This document shows, piece after piece, positions 1 to 5,700 of a stretch of 15,796 nt of DNA. Position numbers and translations under genes: made by a program. The notes beneath the pieces are model-generated. The model was given only the letters and a program-made list of their open reading frames with translations. It had not been told where the DNA came from and did no database searches. Every line of letters starts with the position of its first letter. The stretch's first letter is position 1. Source of the stretch: Sphingomonadaceae bacterium (GTDB taxonomy: Bacteria > Pseudomonadota > Alphaproteobacteria > Sphingomonadales > Sphingomonadaceae); NCBI GenBank assembly GCA_020446665.1, contig JAGREF010000159.1, positions 1-15,796 on the forward strand. The letters run 5' to 3'.

Positions 1-171
1 CGCGAACATTCGCTGGCCAAGGTGCCATACATGCTGGTCGTCGGCATGCGCGAGGCGGAAGAGGGCACGGTTGCGCTGCGCACTCTGGGCGAACAGCAGC
101 AGCGTGTCCTGCCGCTCGACGAAGCGATTGCCTTGCTGAAGGATGCGGCGACCCCGCCTGACCTGAAGTGA
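1..171 (+). CDS. thrS: Threonyl-tRNA synthetase, C-terminal fragment (5' end outside window)
   Basis: The first 56 codons read as the extreme C-terminus of a class II threonyl-tRNA synthetase and stop at TGA 169-171. The segment [20 protein letters not shown], followed by [13 protein letters not shown], matches the anticodon-binding domain end of ThrRS, where the family has K-VPYMLV-G-KE-E-G-VAVR. The enzyme charges tRNA-Thr with threonine in the cytoplasm. The catalytic core, TGS and editing domains lie off the left edge, so nothing can be said about them. The next gene starts 7 nt after the stop, so the two may share a transcript. Confidence 0.9.
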   Translation, partial: REHSLAKVPYMLVVGMREAEEGTVALRTLGEQQQRVLPLDEAIALLKDAATPPDLK

Positions 172-178
172 TGCGCGC

Positions 179-856
179 ATGATCCAGCGCGAACATCTCG
201 GCACGGCGCATGTGCCGGGGGGCGAAACGCTCGAACTTTATCGCCATGATCGCGATTTCATGATCGTGATGGGGCATAATGAGCTGATGAGCAGCCGCAA
301 ATGGGGCAGCGAAGAGGCGCTGGCGACGATGACGCTGGAGCGGCTGGGACAACCCGCCGCGCCGCAGATGCTGATCGGCGGCTATGGCATGGGTTTCACC
401 CTGCGCGCTGCGCTGGCACGTGTCGGGCCGCAGGCAAAGCTGACGGTGGCGGAACTGGTGCCGGAAATCATCGAATGGGCGCGTGGCCCGATGGCGGAGC
501 TGGCTGCGGGCTGTCTGGACGATCCGCGCGTGACCTTGCGCATGGGGGACGTGGCAGAGGCGATCGGCGCCCGGCCCGGCGCGTGGGATGCGATCCTGCT
601 CGATGTCGATAATGGGCCGGACGGGCTGGTGCGGGCAGAAAATGACGCGCTTTATTCGCCCGCCGGGCTGAAAATCGCGCGCAAGGCCCTGCGCCCCGGC
701 GGGGTGCTCGCGATCTGGTCCGCTGCGCCTGACCCTTCCTTCACCCGGCGGCTGAAAAAGGCAGGCTTCGAGGTAGATGAACGCATCGTGGCCTCGCGTT
801 CCAACGGCAAGGGGCCGAAACACGTAATCTGGTTTGCGCGGCCATTTTCACGCTGA
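179..856 (+). CDS. Spermidine synthase-like SAM-dependent methyltransferase-fold protein
   Basis: A 225-residue protein with the Rossmann fold of the spermidine synthase/methyltransferase superfamily. Visible landmarks are a nucleotide-binding motif I at about residues 65-79 (LIGGYGMGFTLRAAL), an acidic residue at the end of the next strand (E92 in VAELVPEII), D124 (MGDVAEA), and LLDVDNGPDGL at 140-150, where true spermidine synthases carry their catalytic aspartate loop. The N-terminal beta-barrel of full-length spermidine synthases (about 280-300 aa) is shortened. I recall such short proteins as common in alphaproteobacteria, usually annotated spermine/spermidine synthase, without proven aminopropyl transfer. 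No S-adenosylmethionine decarboxylase is nearby, so polyamine synthesis is not established. The ATG at 179 is the first usable start, 7 nt after thrS, and has no clear ribosome site. That spacing suggests co-transcription with thrS. Confidence 0.8.
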   Translation: MIQREHLGTAHVPGGETLELYRHDRDFMIVMGHNELMSSRKWGSEEALATMTLERLGQPAAPQMLIGGYGMGFTLRAALARVGPQAKLTVAELVPEIIEWARGPMAELAAGCLDDPRVTLRMGDVAEAIGARPGAWDAILLDVDNGPDGLVRAENDALYSPAGLKIARKALRPGGVLAIWSAAPDPSFTRRLKKAGFEVDERIVASRSNGKGPKHVIWFARPFSR

Positions 857-887
857 ATTTTGCGGCTGCGCGCCTTTGTGTGATTCA

Positions 888-929
888 GTAATCCGCCATC
901 ATTTGCTGTTATGGCGATAAGCGGATTAC
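888..929 (+). promoter_or_regulatory. Leader hairpin with two competing stems before the membrane protein gene
   Basis: A perfect 9-bp inverted repeat, GTAATCCGC (888-896) and GCGGATTAC (921-929), flanks a 24-nt loop. A second perfect 6-bp repeat, CGCCAT (894-899) and ATGGCG (911-916), shares bases 894-896 with the first, so the two stems exclude each other. They lie 17 nt upstream of the preferred ATG at 947. No T-run follows, so this is not an ordinary intrinsic terminator. A role as leader structure or operator is inference. Confidence 0.4.
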
Positions 930-946
930 GGGGACCAGATCGCATC

Positions 947-2908
947 ATGACAGCTACTGACATGCCAGCCAGCGAAACACTGGATATCAGCCGGATCGAC
1001 GAAGAAGATATCCGGCTGACCACCGGCTTTGCTGATATCTTCACGGCGATCCTGCTGGGCTTTGGCATCAGCTTGCTGATCGGGATCGGGTTCTGGCTCG
1101 GCGGTTTTGTAGTGGTCGGCGTCGCCTTTGCGCTGGCCCGGCCGCTGGTCGAGACGCGTCGCTTTGCTGCCTGCGCCAATGTGCTGGCGGTGGGCGTTGC
1201 GCTGGGCACCGGGGTGCTGGTTTCGCTGGCGGACGCGGTTATGCTGGTGCTGATAGCCGGCCTGTGCGCGGCCTTCTGGTATTTCTACCGTGTGCCGCTG
1301 GCCCTCGCGCTGGCAATTGCCGCGCTGGCTGCGATGATCGTCTTGCTGCTGACCAGCGTTTTCCAGATGAGCTGGGCGCTCCACCCCGCGCTGGCACTGG
1401 CGGATGGCCGGTCCGAAGTTCTGGCAATGGGCCTGCTGCTCTTCGCTGCGGCCATGTGGTATGATGCGAAAGACCGGCTGCGCCAGACGCGGATGTCCGC
1501 CGTGGCTTTCTGGCTCCATCTCGGGGCCGCCCCGCTGTTCGTGCATGGCCTGTTTGCTGCACTCGGGACTGATCCTTGGCGCGGTGAAACGGCCAGCCCG
1601 GCGCTGGTATTCCCGCTGTTTGCGATTCTGACGCTGATCTCGCTGGTGATCGACCGGCGGCCGCTGCTGGCTTCGTCCTTTGTTTATATGGTCGGAGCGA
1701 CCGGAAACCTGCTTTACGGCACGGGCGGCAAGGAAGACCAGGTCGCTCCGGCGCTGAATGCAGCGATGGCACCGGCGGTGATCGGTGTCTTGCTGCTGTT
1801 CCTTGCGGCTGGCTGGTCGCCCCTGCGTGGCTGGCTGCTGGCGCTGCTCCCCGAAACGCTCACTCGCCATCTGCCGCCACCTGCGCAGCACGCGATCCCG
1901 CAACCCGTCGAAGACCGCGCGCCCGACCTGCCCGAGGCGGAAAGCGAGCCGGTGCGGCTGGTGCTCGGCTTTAACGACCTGTTTGTGGCTTTGGGTGCGG
2001 CCTCGCTGTTTGTCGGGGCCATTGTGATTGGCGCTATTATCACCATCTCGCTCACGCCTGAGCTTAACGGGCCAGAGGCTGCGCGCAGATTCTTCGGGTC
2101 TTTCAGTATATGGCCGCCCCTCCTGATCCCGGCGGCGGCCATGTGGGCGGTGGCGGAATATTTCGTGCGCATTCGCCGGATGGCCTGGCCTGCAATTACT
2201 TCTGCCTTGGGCTTTGCGCTGGTAACGGGGCTGGGCAGTGTGTTGCTGGCCGTCCAGTTTGCAATCGGGCGCTTTCCTGACTTGCTGGAACGGCGCTTCA
2301 GTGAGGCAGTGGCGATGCCGTTCGGTTTCATAATTGGCTGCGTCTTGCTGGCCAGTCTGGCCGGGCTTGCGGCCAATATGGCCTTCTGGTGGCGGCATCG
2401 CCTGCCGATCAGCTTTGCGCTGGGCATTGCCGCGCTGTGGCCACTGGCTGGTGCAGACCTGATCGCCGCCGGTCTGACTGATCCGGACCGGGCAGAGCCG
2501 CTATTCGGCTGGCAATGGCGCATGGGCCTGTTCGGGCTGGCGGTGTTTGCCGGTGCGATGGTGTGGGACCGCAGCGACAAGGGGCGGGAAACACAACGTG
2601 CCGACATCGCCTTCTGGCTGCATTTGCTGGCGAGCTTCCTGCTGATCCCGCTCGCGTTCCATCTGCTGCCCGATGGCCCGGCGGCGTTCCTGCTCGCTCT
2701 GGTCGGTCTTGTTATTCTGGTGCTGGTGGCACTGGTGATTGATCGCCGGGCACCGCTGGCTGTCGCGCTGCCCTTTGCCCTGTCCACCGTACCGGGAGAC
2801 CTTGCGCTGATTGGCGACTTGGCCTTGATCGGCGGCTTGCTGGCGCTGGCGCTGCAATGGGAGAAAGTGCGCGGCTGGGCCTTTGGCTGGCTGCAACCAG
2901 CCGCTTAA
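947..2908 (+). CDS. Large polytopic membrane protein with internal duplication, function unknown
   Basis: A 653-residue, very hydrophobic protein with roughly 18-20 candidate membrane segments and no enzyme motif I recognise. It has two homologous halves (about 21-300 and 336-653) joined by a polar, proline-rich linker (about 303-335). Matching landmarks in order: GFADIF 27-32 and GFNDLF 341-346; AMWYDAKDRLRQTR 169-182 and AMVWDRSDKGRETQR 537-551; AFWLHL at 187 and 555; VIDRR at 234 and 597; WSPLRGW 290 and WEKVRGW 638. A short hexapeptide repeat, GDLALIGDLALIGG, sits near 617-630. An in-frame ATG at 911 would add 12 polar residues, but it lies inside a hairpin and has no ribosome site. I prefer ATG 947, with a GGGG run about 13 nt upstream; ATG 962 is also possible. 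The stop codon overlaps that of the convergent agmatine deiminase gene. Confidence 0.8.
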   Translation: MTATDMPASETLDISRIDEEDIRLTTGFADIFTAILLGFGISLLIGIGFWLGGFVVVGVAFALARPLVETRRFAACANVLAVGVALGTGVLVSLADAVMLVLIAGLCAAFWYFYRVPLALALAIAALAAMIVLLLTSVFQMSWALHPALALADGRSEVLAMGLLLFAAAMWYDAKDRLRQTRMSAVAFWLHLGAAPLFVHGLFAALGTDPWRGETASPALVFPLFAILTLISLVIDRRPLLASSFVYMVGATGNLLYGTGGKEDQVAPALNAAMAPAVIGVLLLFLAAGWSPLRGWLLALLPETLTRHLPPPAQHAIPQPVEDRAPDLPEAESEPVRLVLGFNDLFVALGAASLFVGAIVIGAIITISLTPELNGPEAARRFFGSFSIWPPLLIPAAAMWAVAEYFVRIRRMAWPAITSALGFALVTGLGSVLLAVQFAIGRFPDLLERRFSEAVAMPFGFIIGCVLLASLAGLAANMAFWWRHRLPISFALGIAALWPLAGADLIAAGLTDPDRAEPLFGWQWRMGLFGLAVFAGAMVWDRSDKGRETQRADIAFWLHLLASFLLIPLAFHLLPDGPAAFLLALVGLVILVLVALVIDRRAPLAVALPFALSTVPGDLALIGDLALIGGLLALALQWEKVRGWAFGWLQPAA

Positions 2909-3885
2909 GCGAGCGATGGCATTTGCTGGCTGGCGCAATGGAAACCGCCGCCGCCCGCCAGCACGGCATCACCGGGAAGGCCAATAGTTGCGCGGTCCGG
3001 GAAATGCTCGGCAATCGCCTCTACGCCCTCTGAATCATGCGGCGTCCCGAATGTGGGCACTACGACGAGATGGCTGGTGATGGCGAAATTGACATAGCTG
3101 GCGGGCTCAACGCGTCCGTCACGTTCGACCCGGCCGGGGGAGGGGATTTCAGCCACTTCTATGCCCGCTGCCTCCGCGCGCGCCTTGGCATCGGCATAGA
3201 TAGCCGCATTCGGATCATCCGCCCCGGTCGCGCGCGGCAGCACCAGCCGGTTGGGCGCAACGAAGCGGGCGAGATTATCGACATGACCATCGGTATGGTC
3301 ATTGATCAGCCCGTCCCCCAGCCACAACACCCGGCCAAAGCCGAGATCACGCGCCAGCCGCGCTTCGATCTCTGCGCGGGTCAGCTGCGGGTTGCGATTG
3401 GGGTTGAGCAGGCATTGCTCGGTCGTGGCGACCAGCCCGGTGCCGTCGCAATCCAGCGCGCCGCCTTCCAGCACCCAGTCCGAGTTGATAACCGCCAGCC
3501 CGGCATCGCGCGCCAGCTCTGCGCCGATTTCCTGATCGCCTTGCATCAGATATTTGCCGCCCCAGCCGTTAAACCGGCAGCGCAAGGCCGTGCGGTGCGC
3601 CCCATTGCTCAGCACCAGCGGGCCGGTATCGCGCAGCCAGATATCGCCATAGGTGCGCCGTTCCAGCGTCACCGCCGCGCTGCACAGGCTGCGCGCGCGC
3701 GCTTCGTTTGCTTCATCGCGCACCAACAGGCGCACTGGCTGCCCGCTTTCCGCCACGGCATTGGCGCAAGCCGCGATCTGTTCCTGCGCAGCCTCCAGAA
3801 AGCCCGGCCATTCCTCTCCATCATGCGGGAAGCCGATCCACAGCCAGTCCTGCGGCGCCCATTCGGGCGGCATGGTAAAGCGCAT
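2905..3885 (-). CDS. aguA: Agmatine deiminase (peptidylarginine deiminase-like family)
   Basis: A 326-residue cytoplasmic enzyme expected to hydrolyse agmatine to N-carbamoylputrescine and ammonia, a step in arginine-to-putrescine catabolism. The guanidine-modifying catalytic set is complete: D86 in WLRDTGP, E140 in VLEGGALD, H201 in NDHTDGHVDNLARF (residues 195-208), and nucleophile C317 in GGGGFHCASQQMP near the C-terminus. Length is slightly below the usual 340-370 residues. The start at 3885 lies 27 nt after the stop of the M28 peptidase gene, which suggests one minus-strand transcript. ATG 3873 is an alternative start. The stop codon overlaps that of the convergent membrane protein. Related porphyromonas-type arginine deiminases share the motifs, but the short single-domain form and lack of a signal peptide favour agmatine deiminase. 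No carbamoylputrescine hydrolase (aguB) is present in the window. Confidence 0.9.
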   Translation of the reverse strand: MRFTMPPEWAPQDWLWIGFPHDGEEWPGFLEAAQEQIAACANAVAESGQPVRLLVRDEANEARARSLCSAAVTLERRTYGDIWLRDTGPLVLSNGAHRTALRCRFNGWGGKYLMQGDQEIGAELARDAGLAVINSDWVLEGGALDCDGTGLVATTEQCLLNPNRNPQLTRAEIEARLARDLGFGRVLWLGDGLINDHTDGHVDNLARFVAPNRLVLPRATGADDPNAAIYADAKARAEAAGIEVAEIPSPGRVERDGRVEPASYVNFAITSHLVVVPTFGTPHDSEGVEAIAEHFPDRATIGLPGDAVLAGGGGFHCASQQMPSLA

Positions 3886-3912
3886 TACTCAGTCCCGTCG
3901 AAGCGAAGGCGG

Positions 3913-5586
3913 TCAGCAGCCCGCCGCGTCGCTAGCGCAGCTTTCGTCCCGCGTCGCGCGGAATTCGTCGCCATCGTTCCAGTTCGGCCAGCTGGTGCTG
4001 GTCGCCAGCATCCGGCCCAGGCGGTAGAACAGATTCACATCCTGCAACACGCCTGACCAGTCCCAATCCTCGCTATATTCATCACCGGGCTGGTGATAGC
4101 GATTGGCGCGATAGTCAGCTGCGTGCTTTTCGCCTGCTTCACGTCCGCCTTCGACCAGATCCTCCCCGCCATCGACATAGAACATCGGCACGCCGCGCTT
4201 GGCGAGGGCGAAATGGTCGGAGCGGTAGTAATAGCCTGCTTCCGGCGAGGGATCGGGCGTCTGATAGCGGCCATCCTTCACCAGCGCTGCCTGAAGGAAG
4301 GCATCCAGCTGGCTCTTGCCGCCGCCGACAACGGTGATGTCCTTCGCCTTGCCCGCCATCAGGAAGGCATCCATATTCACCCCGCCGACGGTCTGGCTGA
4401 GCGGGAAGACCGGGTTGGCGGCGTAATAATAGGCACCCAGTAAGCCGCTTTCTTCAGCCGTCACAGCAAGAAAGACCTGCGAGCGGGGTGCAGCGCCTGC
4501 TTTCACATTGGCTTCCGCCAACGCGACCAGCGCCGCCGTGCCGGTGGCGTTATCAACGGCGCCATTGCAGATATCGTCGCCCGTCGCATCGGGGGTGCAG
4601 CGGCCCAAATGGTCCCAATGGGCGGTAAACAGCACATATTCATCGGGCCGTTCGCTGCCGGGCAGGATGCCGATCACGTTTTGTGACTGGAACTTGCGGA
4701 TCGCGCTGTCGAAGCTGGTGGATGCAGTCAGCCCCAGTGGCACCGGCTTGAACCCCTTGGTTTTGGCCATGGCTGTGAGTTCGGCCAGGTCCTTGCCCGC
4801 CGTTTGCAGGATCTTCTCCGCTACCGGTTTCTGCACCCAGCCATTCATGAGCGTCTGGTCTGCCCCGCCATTGGCGGTCTGGGCATAGGCCTGCGGGCCG
4901 CTCCAGCTCGATTCCACAACATTCCAGCCATAGGCGGCGGGGAAATCCTCATGCACGATCAGCGCGGCGGCCGCGCCCTGACGCGCGGCTTCCTCAAACT
5001 TGTAGGACCAGCGCCCGTAATAGGTCATGGCCCGCCCGTTAAAGATGCCTTCCAGCCCTTCTTCGGCATAGTCTGGATCATTGACGAGGATGACGGCTGT
5101 CTTCCCCTTCATGTCTATGCCTTCATAATCGTTCCAGCCGCGTTCGGGGGCGTTGATGCCGAAGCCGACAAAGACCAGCTCGCTATCCTGCAGCATGGTC
5201 CGCTTGTCTTCACGATAGGTCACGCCGACCCAGTCTTTCGCGAAGCCCAGCGACAGATCTTCGCTCCCGCCGGTGATCGACAGCGGCGCGTAATTGCTAC
5301 CGGTGATCTCCACCAGAGGCACTTCCTGCACCCAGCTATCGCCATTGCCGGGTTGCAGGCCGGCCGCCTTGAACTTCTCGACCAGCAGTGCGACAGCCTT
5401 TTCTTCGCCGGCGGTGCCGGGCGCGCGGCCTTCCATCGCATCGTCAGACAGGGCGCGGGTGACGTCTTTCAGCGTATCGAGCGAAATGTCTCCATCGCCA
5501 ATATCCGGCACGTCCAATTCGCTGCTGGCAGTGGAACAAGCGGCGAGCGCGAGGGCGGTTCCGGCGGCGAGGATTGTGCGGATCAT
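3913..5586 (-). CDS. Exported M28 family metallopeptidase, predicted lipoprotein with PA domain
   Basis: A 557-residue predicted lipoprotein aminopeptidase. The first 17 residues form a lipoprotein signal with lipobox LAAC (Cys17) followed by Ser, which suggests outer-membrane sorting. A protease-associated (PA) type insert spans roughly 120-290. The di-zinc M28 core follows: H323 and D325 in TAHWDHLG, D345 in NGAVDNATGT, catalytic E378 and ligand E379 in VTAEESG, D406 in NMDAF, and H458 in YRSDHFA. The mature part has four notable cysteines, C330/C340 and C550/C557, possibly disulfides. The reading frame is open to 5718, but ATG 5586 is chosen because it begins the signal peptide and has AGGA 6 nt upstream. 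Substrates are probably peptides in the periplasm; specificity cannot be read from sequence. It precedes aguA by 27 nt on the same strand and is divergent from glnE. Confidence 0.9.
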   Translation of the reverse strand: MIRTILAAGTALALAACSTASSELDVPDIGDGDISLDTLKDVTRALSDDAMEGRAPGTAGEEKAVALLVEKFKAAGLQPGNGDSWVQEVPLVEITGSNYAPLSITGGSEDLSLGFAKDWVGVTYREDKRTMLQDSELVFVGFGINAPERGWNDYEGIDMKGKTAVILVNDPDYAEEGLEGIFNGRAMTYYGRWSYKFEEAARQGAAAALIVHEDFPAAYGWNVVESSWSGPQAYAQTANGGADQTLMNGWVQKPVAEKILQTAGKDLAELTAMAKTKGFKPVPLGLTASTSFDSAIRKFQSQNVIGILPGSERPDEYVLFTAHWDHLGRCTPDATGDDICNGAVDNATGTAALVALAEANVKAGAAPRSQVFLAVTAEESGLLGAYYYAANPVFPLSQTVGGVNMDAFLMAGKAKDITVVGGGKSQLDAFLQAALVKDGRYQTPDPSPEAGYYYRSDHFALAKRGVPMFYVDGGEDLVEGGREAGEKHAADYRANRYHQPGDEYSEDWDWSGVLQDVNLFYRLGRMLATSTSWPNWNDGDEFRATRDESCASDAAGC

Positions 5587-5700
5587 GGGTTGTCCTGTCG
5601 TGTCTGCGTGAGCGTTGCAATTGCAACTACATTGCAAAGCAAGCGCCCCGGGGCAAGCTCTCGCTTGCAAGCGAGCGGCAGGACAGGCAGTGCAGGGCGC
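5587..5700. promoter_or_regulatory. Divergent promoter region with TTGCAA palindromes (M28 peptidase / glnE)
   Basis: This 114-bp gap must hold both divergent promoters. It contains a perfect 14-bp palindrome GTTGCAATTGCAAC (5614-5627), a further TTGCAA at 5632-5637, a perfect palindrome GCCCCGGGGC (5645-5654) and a perfect 16-bp palindrome CTCGCTTGCAAGCGAG (5660-5675). TTGCAA copies start at 5615, 5621, 5632 and 5665; the last three are spaced 11 and 33 bp, close to whole helical turns. No convincing -35/-10 pair could be fixed by eye. Binding by a dimeric repressor or activator is inference. Confidence 0.5.

Noticed and set aside
926..2398. Minus-strand open frame (490 codons) opposite the membrane protein
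   Set aside because: Antisense shadow with extreme polar composition; the plus strand encodes a coherent duplicated membrane protein.
179..3885. Polyamine pathway linking the spermidine-synthase-like protein and agmatine deiminase
   Set aside because: The genes are on opposite strands and separated by the membrane protein; the first is not proven to act on polyamines.
3037..4056. Plus-strand open frame opposite aguA
   Set aside because: The minus-strand protein has all catalytic residues of agmatine deiminase; this frame has none and crosses an intergenic gap.
5614..5675. CRISPR-like or tandem repeat array
   Set aside because: The repeats are short palindromes with no regular unit and spacer structure; operator sites explain them better.
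4804..5700. N-terminal extension of glnE by about 300 codons
   Set aside because: It lies antisense to the M28 peptidase gene, has no recognisable family sequence, and crosses the divergent promoter region. The GlnE protein begins at 5701.
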